Assembly: GCF_002102345.1 (NCBI RefSeq)
Contig: NZ_LQPP01000030.1
Span: 124,001-188,000, forward strand
Source of the DNA: Mycolicibacterium peregrinum
GTDB lineage: Bacteria; Actinomycetota; Actinomycetes; Mycobacteriales; Mycobacteriaceae
Direction of reading: 5' to 3'
DNA: 64,000 bases
Shown here: positions 1 through 7,842 of the stretch, piece by piece
Layout: every line of letters begins with the position of its first letter
Position numbering within the stretch: position 1 is the stretch's first letter
The notes under the pieces: model-generated
Told to the model about the DNA's origin: nothing
The model's input: the letters and a program-made list of their open reading frames with translations, nothing else
Database searches by the model: none
Translations under genes and position numbers: made by a program

Positions 1-2530
1 CGTCGGAGTAGGCGATATCGGCTTCGGCGAGAACGGTGGCGGTGAACGGGTTTTCATCGGGGCCACCGAGCGTGAACCGGGTGTCGGGCAGATTGGAGTC
101 CACCGTGAGATCGCCGTAGCGGGGTTTGTCCGCGGCGCTGCAGGTCGCCGTCACCCCGGCCCGCACCAGGGCCACCATCAGATCCCGCACGTCGGTGCCG
201 TCGTCGGGGGCGACCACCTCGGCCACTGAAACCGCCCGGACGTCCGAGCCGATCCGCACCCGCGCGGCAGACGACAACCCGAACCAACCGTAGGCCGGGT
301 TGTCCAGGGTCCACGGGTGTTGGGCCGCGTCCACCGCGTGGTGGGCCGAATGCTCGTGCAGCAGGCCGAATCCGCGGCCGATCACGGCGTCGCCGACCTC
401 GCTCACCGGCAGCGCTCCGGGCACCGGGCAAGGCCAGCGCAGCCGCACCAGGCGGTCGGCCCCGACGAACTCGTCGATGACGGTGCGGCAATCGACCCGG
501 TCCACACCGGACCACAGCGTGATGATCTGGGTGTAGCGCAACAACTCTCCGATGCGGCCCCGCACGGTCACCCGCTGTCCGAGCGCGCTCCGATAGCACT
601 GCACGTCCTCGGCCGGCGCTGCCGAGGAGCACACCACCGGACCGGTGGGCAGCAGGTGCCATGGACCTTCCCCGGCCTCGGGGTGGGCCGAATACTCGTC
701 GTAGACCGCCAGTTCGTTGCCGACGCCACCGTCGGCGATGAGCTCTCGCCCACCGTCGAGGAGCGAACAGACCCCACCGCCGCGGGCCGCGTCGACGCGT
801 AGGCGGTAGCGGTCATTGGCGATGGAATCCCCGGCCACCGGTTCCCAGCCGTGCGCCGTCCCGGCCGTGAACCGGTAGGACCGCCAGCCCAACGAGGGCA
901 CGTCGCGGGCCAACCAGCTCACGGTCGCCCCGTCGTGTTCGATCAGGACGGGAACCTCGTTGCCGTCACAATCGAGCACCCGGCCCGGGAACGGTTCGTC
1001 CAGGTGCACGGTGACGATGTCGGTCCGGTTGTGCGCCACGGCGTTCCACACCACCACTGAACCGTCGACAGCCTGCGACAACAGGCTCAGAGCATTGTCG
1101 CGGGCGGTGACACCCAGCTCCCAGGCGTCGCGCCAGCTGGTCAGCAGGTCGAGATAGACCTGGTCGGACTCCGAGCCGGTGATGGCGTCGTGATGTGCGC
1201 CGTAGGCGAGCTGCACCCAGGCCTTGGCCATGGCGGCCTGCGGGTAGTCCGCGCCACCGAGCAGTCCGGCGAACACGGCGAACCGTTCGGCGTCGAGCAC
1301 CGCGTCCTCGGCGGCCCGGTTGGCCTGCTTGGTGTCGATGTAGGAGACGTCCTTGCCCGTGTAGATCGGGTTCATGTCGCGGGTCTGCGGGGACGGTGTG
1401 ATGCCGCGTTCGTCGACCTCGGCACGCACCGCGGTGAAGAATTCGGACGGCAGGGCGCACACGAACTTCGGCCAGGCGTACCGCGCGTTCCAGTCTCGGT
1501 GGATCTGCGTGACCCATTTGTTGGGCGGGGTGTAGTCGGTGCCCACGGGCAAAAGCACGTTGCGGGTCAACGCAACTCGTTTGAGTTTGGTGAACAACGC
1601 GTAGGTGGATTCTTCCGCCTCGGCCAGTGAGGCCGAGGAGTCCATCCACCATCCGGCCGAATAGTGCGCGGGCATGTAGTGGGTGAGCAGCCCGCGGCCC
1701 GACGGTGCGATCCACTCGAACTCGCTCGCGAACTGCATGCGCTCGGGGTCGCCGTCGTTCTGCATCGGCCCCCACTGGTGGTGCGGCCCTCGCGCCCACG
1801 AACTGGAGGTCAGGCCGACGTCGGCCGCCATGCCGGGAAACTGCGGATCGTGGCCGAACACGTCGAGCTGCCATGCCGTGGCCGGGTTCGCGCCCAGCAC
1901 ATCACGTTGAAAACCCATGCCCGACACGAAATTCCGGATCGCGGTCTCGGGGCTGGTGAGGTTGGTGTTGGGCTCGTTGTAGGTGCCGCCCATGATCTCG
2001 ACGCGTCCCTCGGCGATGAAGCGGCGCAGATCGTCCCGGTCTTCGGGCCGGGCATCCCAGTAAGGCTTGAGATAGTCCACCTCGGCCAGGACGAACTTGT
2101 ATTCCGGTTCCCGGCGCGCCATTTCCAGGTGGGCGTGCACCAGATCGAAGCCGTTGGTCTGCCGGCACTGGCCGGGCGGATCCTCGGTCCACACGCTGGT
2201 GTAGGCGGCCTGGGTGTTCCACCAGACGGGGTCGTAGTGGAAGTGGCTGATCATGTACATCGTCCAGCCGGGTTCGGCGACGGTGAAGTCGAAGTCGATC
2301 GAGCCCACCCGCGCGCGCCGGACCTCGCCGGGTACGCCCCGCTCGACGTCCACCGGGACTTCGACGGTGCCGTCCCCGGCCGCCGCGATCGCCTCACCGG
2401 TCAGTCCGTCCCCGCTGACTCGCACCGGCGTCGGCTCGGCGCAGGCCTCGTATCGCACCCGAACCAGCTGCCGGGCGGCATCCTCCGGCCCGGCGAACAG
2501 CTCCGTCGTCTCTACTGACAGGACGCGCAT
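1..2530 (-). CDS. Alpha-mannosidase, GH38 family (3' end outside window)
   Basis: Glycoside hydrolase family 38 retaining alpha-mannosidase, expected to trim alpha-mannosyl residues from mannans or glycolipids. The first 843 codons are present and the C-terminus runs off the left edge. The metal-site motif HFHYDPVWW lies at about residues 96-104 (H96, H98, D100), and WQLDVFGHDP carries the likely nucleophile D223. The ATG at 2530 starts the product MRVLSVETTELF and follows the stop of the upstream EEP gene by 18 bp, so the two are probably one operon. Position next to the ABC1 kinase and lipG homologues matches M. tuberculosis Rv0648. No signal peptide is visible, so it is probably cytoplasmic. 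Confidence 0.9.
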   Translation of the reverse strand, partial: MRVLSVETTELFAGPEDAARQLVRVRYEACAEPTPVRVSGDGLTGEAIAAAGDGTVEVPVDVERGVPGEVRRARVGSIDFDFTVAEPGWTMYMISHFHYDPVWWNTQAAYTSVWTEDPPGQCRQTNGFDLVHAHLEMARREPEYKFVLAEVDYLKPYWDARPEDRDDLRRFIAEGRVEIMGGTYNEPNTNLTSPETAIRNFVSGMGFQRDVLGANPATAWQLDVFGHDPQFPGMAADVGLTSSSWARGPHHQWGPMQNDGDPERMQFASEFEWIAPSGRGLLTHYMPAHYSAGWWMDSSASLAEAEESTYALFTKLKRVALTRNVLLPVGTDYTPPNKWVTQIHRDWNARYAWPKFVCALPSEFFTAVRAEVDERGITPSPQTRDMNPIYTGKDVSYIDTKQANRAAEDAVLDAERFAVFAGLLGGADYPQAAMAKAWVQLAYGAHHDAITGSESDQVYLDLLTSWRDAWELGVTARDNALSLLSQAVDGSVVVWNAVAHNRTDIVTVHLDEPFPGRVLDCDGNEVPVLIEHDGATVSWLARDVPSLGWRSYRFTAGTAHGWEPVAGDSIANDRYRLRVDAARGGGVCSLLDGGRELIADGGVGNELAVYDEYSAHPEAGEGPWHLLPTGPVVCSSAAPAEDVQCYRSALGQRVTVRGRIGELLRYTQIITLWSGVDRVDCRTVIDEFVGADRLVRLRWPCPVPGALPVSEVGDAVIGRGFGLLHEHSAHHAVDAAQHPWTLDNPAYGWFGLSSAARVRIGSDVRAVSVAEVVAPDDGTDVRDLMVALVRAGVTATCSAADKPRYGDLTVDSNLPDTRFTLGGPDENPFTATVLAEADIAYSD

Positions 2531-2548
2531 CTGAAAAACCCTACGACT

Positions 2549-3301
2549 TCAACGCTCCGAAATGTCGACGACCAACGCGCGATGATCCGAAATCGGTAGG
2601 TGCGGCGCCACGCAGGCGGTGGCGGACAGTGTCGGGTCGTCGGTGAGGATGTGGTCGAGTTGTGTCGTCGGCGTGTCGGCGGGGAACGTCGGAGCCTCCC
2701 CGAGTTGGCGCCAGTGCGCCGGCGCCCCTGAGTTCAGGTCTCCCATCAGCAGCCTCGGCGCCGGGAAGCCGCTCAGATCCCGCACCAGATGCCGCAGTTG
2801 CAGGCGGTTCCATCCCGGTACGAACGACAGGTGGGTGTTGGCCACCGTGAGCGCGCCGAGTGGGGTGTCGATGCGCGCGACCATCGCGGCCCGGGGTTCT
2901 TCGTGGACGATCCGGACCCGGCGGATACCCGAGACGTACATCGGGAACCGGACGGGTATCCGCGGGAGCCGCAACACCTGCCAGTTCTCGACGGGGTACC
3001 GGGTGAGAAGGGCGATGCCGTAGGCGGCGGTGCCGGGTTGTTCCCGGCCGGTGGCAGCCATCCAGGTGGCACCCGGGGTCCCGGAGATCGCGGCGACGAA
3101 GCGATGGTGCACGGCGTTCATCGCCCGGGCCGCCACGGCGGTCAGATCTGCCTTGCCCGAGCGCGGCTGATCCAGGTCGACTTCTTGCAGCGCGAGGATG
3201 TCGGCGTCGAGTTCGGCCACCGCGGCGGCAAGTCTGCCGAGGTCCACGTCGCCGTCGTGGACACTGCGTCCGTGCAGGATGTTGAAAGTGGCCAGCCGCA
3301 T
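2549..3301 (-). CDS. Endonuclease/exonuclease/phosphatase (EEP) family protein
   Basis: 250-residue protein with the metal-dependent EEP (DNase I-like) fold. Motifs in order: FNILHG at 6-11, LQEVD with catalytic E40, NTHL with H157, GDLN with D188 and N190, and the terminal SDH with D239 and H240. All metal and catalytic positions are present, so it should be an active phosphodiesterase or phosphatase; the substrate (nucleic acid, phosphoinositide or sugar phosphate) cannot be told. It is the first gene of a likely operon with the alpha-mannosidase, which hints at glycolipid or phosphoinositol-mannoside turnover, but this is inference. The start codon abuts a perfect palindrome. Confidence 0.85.
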   Translation of the reverse strand: MRLATFNILHGRSVHDGDVDLGRLAAAVAELDADILALQEVDLDQPRSGKADLTAVAARAMNAVHHRFVAAISGTPGATWMAATGREQPGTAAYGIALLTRYPVENWQVLRLPRIPVRFPMYVSGIRRVRIVHEEPRAAMVARIDTPLGALTVANTHLSFVPGWNRLQLRHLVRDLSGFPAPRLLMGDLNSGAPAHWRQLGEAPTFPADTPTTQLDHILTDDPTLSATACVAPHLPISDHRALVVDISER

Positions 3302-3317
3302 GGGTACTCAGTACCCA
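3301..3317. promoter_or_regulatory. Perfect palindrome at the EEP/mannosidase operon start
   Basis: TGGGTACT-C-AGTACCCA: two perfect 8-bp arms around one base. It includes the first base of the EEP start codon and extends upstream. Probably an operator; the regulator is not identified in this window. Confidence 0.5.
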
Positions 3318-3366
3318 CTCTGCATCGGCTCCACCATGGCGATGCCCGACCGATCCGGGATGGCAG

Positions 3367-3915
3367 ATGCTCGACCGCAACGACGACCTGCGTGACGCGC
3401 TGAAGCGCGCCGCTGCGGCGTTCAAGGCGCACGGGCCGCAATTCGCGCTCGGCGGCAGCTATGCCCTGTGGGTGTACGGCGCGCCCGAGCCGGTTCACGA
3501 TGTCGATTTCGTGGTGGCCGAGACCGACGCCGAGGCGGCCGAGGTGGCGTTGCGCAAGGCCGGGTTCCAGATCGTGCATGTGCCCGAGGACTGGTTGTTC
3601 AAGGCCTATCCCGACGATGACGTGCTGGTCGACGTGCTCTACCAGCTCAACGGGGTGTCGGTCGATGCGGCGACGCTGGCATCCGCGGAGGTGTTGGACG
3701 TGCTCGCGGTCCGGATGCCGGTGTTGCCGCCGACGCTGGTGGTCTCGGAGAAGTTGCGGTCGCTCAACGAACACCACTGCGACTTCGCGGCGCTGCTGCC
3801 GGCCGCCCGGGCGGTCCGCGAGCAGGTCGACTGGGATTCTGTGCGCGCCACGACCGCCGACAACGATTTCGCCGCCGCGTTCTTGATGCTCACCGACCGC
3901 CTCGGGATCACCTGA
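3367..3915 (+). CDS. Nucleotidyltransferase-fold protein (AbiEii/MNT-like)
   Basis: 182-residue protein with a minimal nucleotidyltransferase signature: GGSYAL at 29-34 followed by HDVDFVV with D45 and D47. These resemble the GS and DxD motifs of MNT/AbiEii-type enzymes, which transfer NMP to tRNA or proteins. There is no adjacent HEPN or AbiEi partner, so a toxin-antitoxin role is not supported here. A GGGATGG ribosome site precedes the ATG. Its 3' end overlaps the convergent WYL regulator gene by 8 bp. Function is unknown beyond the fold. Confidence 0.7.
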   Translation: MLDRNDDLRDALKRAAAAFKAHGPQFALGGSYALWVYGAPEPVHDVDFVVAETDAEAAEVALRKAGFQIVHVPEDWLFKAYPDDDVLVDVLYQLNGVSVDAATLASAEVLDVLAVRMPVLPPTLVVSEKLRSLNEHHCDFAALLPAARAVREQVDWDSVRATTADNDFAAAFLMLTDRLGIT

Positions 3916-4882
3916 CCTTGCCGCCCGCAGCCAGGTGCAGGCGGTCGGCCACGGCGCGCACGGCGGCGGCCACCTCGGGCGGCTCGAGCACCTCGAAGTC
4001 GTGGCCCACGGTGGCGAAGTACAGCACCATGCGCTCGGGGTCGTCGGCGCCGGCGGTGACGATGCAGGCATCGGGGCCATCCGCCTCGACTGTGGCCGAC
4101 GCCGGTGGAAACTTCTGCGCCACAACCTCTTGCGGGGCGTGATAGCGCACCCGGGCGATATAGCGGTAGGGCGAGGAGCTGATCGAGCGACGCACGTACT
4201 CGGCGGCGTCGGGAGCCTCGCGCGGCGGGAAGGTGCTGCCATGGGCCGCCACCGTGGACATGCGGTCCAACCGCAGGCTGCGCCAGTCCTCACGGTCACG
4301 GTCGTAGGCCATCAGGTACCAGCGACGGCCGGTGGTCACCAGCTGGTAGGGCTCGAGGCGCCGCTGGGTGTGGTTGCCGCGGATGTCGGTGTAGTCGGTA
4401 CTGACGTGTTCGCGGTCGCGGCAGGCGCGGGCCAGGGTCATCAACACCTCGGGCTCCACCGGGGAGTCCGACGCGTTGGGTGCGAGGGTGACGGTGGCGT
4501 CGTGCACCGCCGAGACCTGTGACCGCAACCGCGCGGGCATGACCTGGTCGAGTTTGGACAGTGCCCGCAGGGCGGATTCGCCGACGCCGGCGACGCTTCC
4601 GCCTGCGGCCAGCCGCAGGCAGACGGCCATCGCGACAGCTTCGTCGGGGTCGAGCAGCAGCGGGGGCAGTGCCGCACCTGCGCCCAGTTGATAGCCGCCG
4701 CCCTGCCCCTTGCTGGCGTGGACCGGGTAGCCGAGGTCGCGCAGCCGCTCGATGTCGCGACGGACGCTGCGGGTGGTGACACCGAGCCGTTCGGCCAGCT
4801 CTTCACCCGTCCACGCCCGGCGCGCCTGCAACAGGCCGAGGAGTTGCAATACGCGGCCGGTGGTTTCACTGCTCACCGCCAT
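3908..4882 (-). CDS. WYL-domain transcriptional regulator (HTH-11/WYL/WCX)
   Basis: 324 residues from the chosen ATG. An N-terminal DeoR/HTH-11 type winged helix (about residues 5-60, containing GVTTRSVRRDIERL) is followed by a WYL ligand-binding domain (RRWYLMAYDRDRED) and a C-terminal WCX extension. Such proteins sense nucleotides or other small ligands and usually control a divergent neighbour. A longer reading frame extends to 4945 but would run through the inverted repeat at 4904-4922 and into the divergent DinB gene, so the starts at 4882 or 4900 are preferred. It probably regulates the two DinB genes and itself. Confidence 0.88.
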   Translation of the reverse strand: MAVSSETTGRVLQLLGLLQARRAWTGEELAERLGVTTRSVRRDIERLRDLGYPVHASKGQGGGYQLGAGAALPPLLLDPDEAVAMAVCLRLAAGGSVAGVGESALRALSKLDQVMPARLRSQVSAVHDATVTLAPNASDSPVEPEVLMTLARACRDREHVSTDYTDIRGNHTQRRLEPYQLVTTGRRWYLMAYDRDREDWRSLRLDRMSTVAAHGSTFPPREAPDAAEYVRRSISSSPYRYIARVRYHAPQEVVAQKFPPASATVEADGPDACIVTAGADDPERMVLYFATVGHDFEVLEPPEVAAAVRAVADRLHLAAGGKVR

Positions 4883-4903
4883 GTCAGAAGTCTGCCGCAT
4901 TTT

Positions 4904-4922
4904 TAGGACCGAAACTGTCCTA
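4904..4922. promoter_or_regulatory. Inverted repeat between WYL regulator and DinB gene (likely operator)
   Basis: TAGGAC-CGAAACT-GTCCTA: perfect 6-bp arms around 7 bases, placed between the divergent starts at 4882 and 4944. TATATG immediately downstream could be the -10 element for the DinB gene. A likely WYL binding site; not tested. Confidence 0.55.
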
Positions 4923-4943
4923 TATGCATGAAACAGTGGTCTC

Positions 4944-5468
4944 ATGTGGACAAACCTTCTGGCCGATCAATTGGACTTCCACTGGAGCAATCAACTGAGA
5001 CCGCGATTGGACGGCCTCACCGACCACGAGTACTTCTGGGCACCGGTCCCCGACTGCTGGACGGTTCACCCCGATGGCGCCATCGACTTCAGTTATCCAC
5101 CGCCACAACCGGAACCGTTCACCACGATCGCCTGGCGACTGGCACACGTGATCGTCGGCGTGTTCGCGATGCGCAGCCACTCGCACTTCGGCGGACCGCC
5201 TGCGGACTACGAATCGTGGCCGTACGCCACCGATGCGGCCACGGCCCTGCACCAGCTCGACGACGCGTACCGAAATTGGATCGACGGGGTCAGGTCGCTG
5301 AGCGAAGATGACCTGCAACGTCCGTGCGGTCCCGCCGAGGGGCCCTACGGTGATGAGCCGATGGCCGTGCTGGTACTGCACATCAATCGGGAAGCGATCC
5401 ACCACGGCGCCGAAATCGCCTGTATCCGAGATCTTTACGCCCACTCAACCAATAACAAGGAGAACTGA
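4944..5468 (+). CDS. DinB-superfamily protein (four-helix metalloenzyme fold)
   Basis: 174 residues. Helical DinB-type protein with candidate metal ligands H68 (in AWRLAHVIVG) and the pair H153/H154 in HINREAIHHGAEIACIRD. In actinobacteria this fold includes mycothiol-dependent transferases and isomerases. The substrate is unknown. The ATG at 4944 lies just downstream of the inverted repeat shared with the WYL gene. The next DinB-type gene starts 3 bp after its stop, so they form an operon. Confidence 0.78.
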   Translation: MWTNLLADQLDFHWSNQLRPRLDGLTDHEYFWAPVPDCWTVHPDGAIDFSYPPPQPEPFTTIAWRLAHVIVGVFAMRSHSHFGGPPADYESWPYATDAATALHQLDDAYRNWIDGVRSLSEDDLQRPCGPAEGPYGDEPMAVLVLHINREAIHHGAEIACIRDLYAHSTNNKEN

Positions 5469-5471
5469 GCC

Positions 5472-6074
5472 ATGCCAGGAATGCCGCCTCCCGCCGCAGA
5501 CGAACGCCGGAACCTCGTCGAGTTTCTCGCCTTTCAGCAGAACGCTTTCTTCGCCGTGGCGCACGGCCTGACCGACGAGCAGGCGCGGTCCACGCCGTCG
5601 GTGAGCGCGCTGTCGGTCGGCGGTCTGATCAAGCACGTCACCGCCGTGCAGAAGAGCTGGGCCGACCGCGCCGAGCACGGGCCGCAGTTCCCACCGGCCG
5701 ATCCCCGTCCGTTCGAGGAGCAGGCCGCCGACTACGCCGACATGCACGTGATGCGCGAGGACGAGACCCTGGCCGGCCTGCTCGACGCGTTCAAGGCCCA
5801 GAACGCGGAGACGCTGCGGGTGTTCACCGAGCGGGATCTCGACACCGCGGTTCCGGTACCCCACGATGTGCCGTGGTTCCCGCAGGATGTCGACAACTGG
5901 TCGGTGCGGTGGGTGGTCATGCATCTGATCGAGGAACTCAGCCGGCACGCCGGGCATGCCGACATCATCCGCGAATCGATCGACCGCGCAACGATGTACG
6001 AGTTGCTCGCGGCCGAAGAAGAGTGGCCCGAGACCGAGTGGATCAAGCGCTGGCGACCGGTCGCTCAAGCGTGA
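5472..6074 (+). CDS. DinB-family protein (DUF664-like)
   Basis: 200 residues, second DinB-fold enzyme of the operon. Candidate metal ligands are H55 (GGLIKHVTAVQ) and H151 with H159/H162 in MHLIEELSRHAGHADIIRE, the classic DinB/MDMPI triad region. Known members include mycothiol- or bacillithiol-dependent S-transferases. Start ATG follows an AGGAG-like site inside the tail of the upstream gene (AACAAGGAGAAC). Two unlike DinB proteins under one WYL regulator suggest thiol-dependent detoxification, an inference only. Confidence 0.8.
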   Translation: MPGMPPPAADERRNLVEFLAFQQNAFFAVAHGLTDEQARSTPSVSALSVGGLIKHVTAVQKSWADRAEHGPQFPPADPRPFEEQAADYADMHVMREDETLAGLLDAFKAQNAETLRVFTERDLDTAVPVPHDVPWFPQDVDNWSVRWVVMHLIEELSRHAGHADIIRESIDRATMYELLAAEEEWPETEWIKRWRPVAQA

Positions 6075-6097
6075 CGGCGCTGGGTTACCGGCCTCGC

Positions 6098-6718
6098 CTA
6101 ATTGGCAGCACCGCTGCCGAGCACCAGCCGGAGCGCGTAATCCACCACGACGTCGAGGTCGTCGCCCAGGTTGCCGCTCAGCCACTGCTGGGCGAGCTCA
6201 GCCATCGCACCGGTATACATGGCTGCGCCGATCTGGGCGGCCACCGGATCGGAACCCGGGTGCAGCCGGCCGCCCTCCGACAGCACGGCCTCGCGTAACA
6301 GGTCCTGGGTCGCCGTGCGTCGGGCGGCCAGTACCGGGTTGGCCCTGGCGTCGGTGAACAGGATCCGTCCCCGTCGCGGGTCGGCCGAGCTGAATCCCAG
6401 CACCGCGGCGATCCCGGCGCGGGTCCTGGCCCGCAGCGAATCGGCGGCTCTGGCCGTCGCCGCCTCGACGTCGACTGCCAGCGCCGCGCTGACCTCGTCG
6501 TACACCGCACCGAGCAGATCGTCGGTGTCGGCGAAGCTCTCGTAGAAGTAGCGGGTGTTGAGGCCGCATTCGCGGCAGACCGAGCGCACCGAGACCGCGG
6601 CCTCTCCCCCGTCGCCGAACAGCCGGAACGCCGCGTCCACCAGCAGGGCGCGGCGTTCGGCCCGGCGGTCGGTCAGCGGCACACCGGCCCAGCGGGTCGG
6701 GTTGGGCGCTCCGGTCAT
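6098..6718 (-). CDS. TetR-family transcriptional regulator
   Basis: 206 residues. The N-terminal TetR helix-turn-helix spans about residues 18-65 (VDAAFRLFGDGG through GLNTRYFYESFADTDDLL), followed by an all-helical ligand domain. It is divergent from the MpaB-like oxygenase gene, and two related 22-bp palindromic sites lie in the gap, so it most likely represses both genes. The inducer is unknown. The gene converges on the second DinB gene with a 23-bp gap. Confidence 0.88.
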   Translation of the reverse strand: MTGAPNPTRWAGVPLTDRRAERRALLVDAAFRLFGDGGEAAVSVRSVCRECGLNTRYFYESFADTDDLLGAVYDEVSAALAVDVEAATARAADSLRARTRAGIAAVLGFSSADPRRGRILFTDARANPVLAARRTATQDLLREAVLSEGGRLHPGSDPVAAQIGAAMYTGAMAELAQQWLSGNLGDDLDVVVDYALRLVLGSGAAN

Positions 6719-6732
6719 TCCTTCAGATTAGA

Positions 6733-6754
6733 TCTGGTCACACCCGTACCCAAA
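6733..6754. promoter_or_regulatory. Second, weaker TetR-type operator candidate
   Basis: TCTGGTCAC, 4 bases, then GTACCCAAA. It has the same 9-4-9 layout as the stronger site 28 bp downstream, with 6 of 9 arm pairs complementary. Close to the TetR start, so it could mediate autoregulation. Confidence 0.35.
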
Positions 6755-6760
6755 ATGTAT

Positions 6761-6782
6761 TCTGGCTACAGACGTAACCAGA
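6761..6782. promoter_or_regulatory. TetR-type operator candidate upstream of MpaB-like gene
   Basis: TCTGGCTAC, 4 bases (AGAC), then GTAACCAGA: 8 of 9 arm positions are complementary. It overlaps the region between a possible -10 (TATTCT) and the ribosome site GAAAGGGG. Confidence 0.55.
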
Positions 6783-6794
6783 AAGGGGTCCCGC

Positions 6795-7790
6795 GTGGAC
6801 ATGCCGCACCAAATCCTCGAGCAGATGCTGCAGCGGAAGTTCGATACGGACATTCGTCAGCACTACTTCCGTGGCATGGAGTTCGCCGGACCGGCCGGCG
6901 ATCCTGGATGGTTCGGGCCGGGCAGCGCCGTCTGGCACGTCCACTCCCACACGGAGGCGCTCATCTTCGGTCTGCAGTGCGCGGCATACATGGAACGCCT
7001 GGACCCGTCGAGCTACTGGATGGGCATGCACCACTCGCGTCTGGTGAAACGCGACGAGAACGGCACCGCCATCCCGGTCATCGATCCGCAGGGCGCGGCC
7101 GTGCGACTCGGCCACTCCATCGCGTTCTTCATCGGCACTGCCTACGGCAACACCGAGACAGCCGAGCGGGTGGCCAAGACTGTCCGCGCCATGCACCACA
7201 CCATCAAGGGGACCCGCCCCGACGGCGCGGTCTACGACGCCGACGATCCGGACTGGCTGCGCTGGAACTACGCGACCGTGGTGTGGGGGCTGGCCACCGC
7301 GCACGAGATCTACCATCCGAACCCGTTGCGCGGTAAGAAACTCGACCGCTACTACGGCGAGTTCATCCGCGTAGGGCACGCCCTGGGCGGCACCGACCTA
7401 CCCGAGACCAAGGCCGAGACACTGGAGTGCCTGCACTCCTATCTGCCCAGGCTGGCACTGACCCACGGCGCGGCCATGGCCACCGGCCCCAATCTGCCGA
7501 TGCCGCAGAGCGCCGTGGACTGGGCGATCCGCGACACCATGCCGAAATGGGCCAAGCAGCTGATCGGGCACACCGATCCGAACCCGATCGAGCGGGCCGG
7601 CCGACGCGCGCTGGTGTGGTCGATCATCAACGGTTTGCACACCGCGGCGGGCACCACACTCGAGTTTCGGGCGGCCCAGAAGCGCGTCGCGCACGGCACC
7701 ACCACCCCACACACCGAGCCCACTTACGTGCCCGGCACCGACCCGATCCTGAGCCGTGACGAGGTCGAGGAAAGTTTCGCGTCGGTGTGA
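6795..7790 (+). CDS. Oxygenase MpaB / rubber-oxygenase (DUF2236) family protein
   Basis: 331 residues of the DUF2236 family, which includes MpaB and the heme-dependent latex-clearing protein Lcp. Typical blocks are VWHVHSHTEALIFGLQ near residue 50, a central FFIGTAYGNTETAERV segment and RWNYATVVWGLATAHEIYHP. Histidines in these helices are likely heme or metal ligands. Mycobacteria carry many paralogues of unknown substrate. The GTG at 6795 lies 6 bases after GAAAGGGG; an in-frame ATG at 6801 is the alternative. Probably controlled by the divergent TetR protein. Confidence 0.85.
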   Translation: MDMPHQILEQMLQRKFDTDIRQHYFRGMEFAGPAGDPGWFGPGSAVWHVHSHTEALIFGLQCAAYMERLDPSSYWMGMHHSRLVKRDENGTAIPVIDPQGAAVRLGHSIAFFIGTAYGNTETAERVAKTVRAMHHTIKGTRPDGAVYDADDPDWLRWNYATVVWGLATAHEIYHPNPLRGKKLDRYYGEFIRVGHALGGTDLPETKAETLECLHSYLPRLALTHGAAMATGPNLPMPQSAVDWAIRDTMPKWAKQLIGHTDPNPIERAGRRALVWSIINGLHTAAGTTLEFRAAQKRVAHGTTTPHTEPTYVPGTDPILSRDEVEESFASV

Positions 7791-7842
7791 CTCACGGCAC
7801 AGATGTTTTTGGCCGCACCGTGGCCTTTGAGACACTGCAGCT

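Noticed and set aside
3367..3915. Toxin-antitoxin assignment of the nucleotidyltransferase-like gene
   Set aside because: No HEPN or AbiEi gene next to it, so only the fold is claimed.
4883..4945. Longer start of the WYL regulator at 4945
   Set aside because: It would run through the inverted repeat and overlap the divergent DinB start, and its extra residues are not typical of the family.
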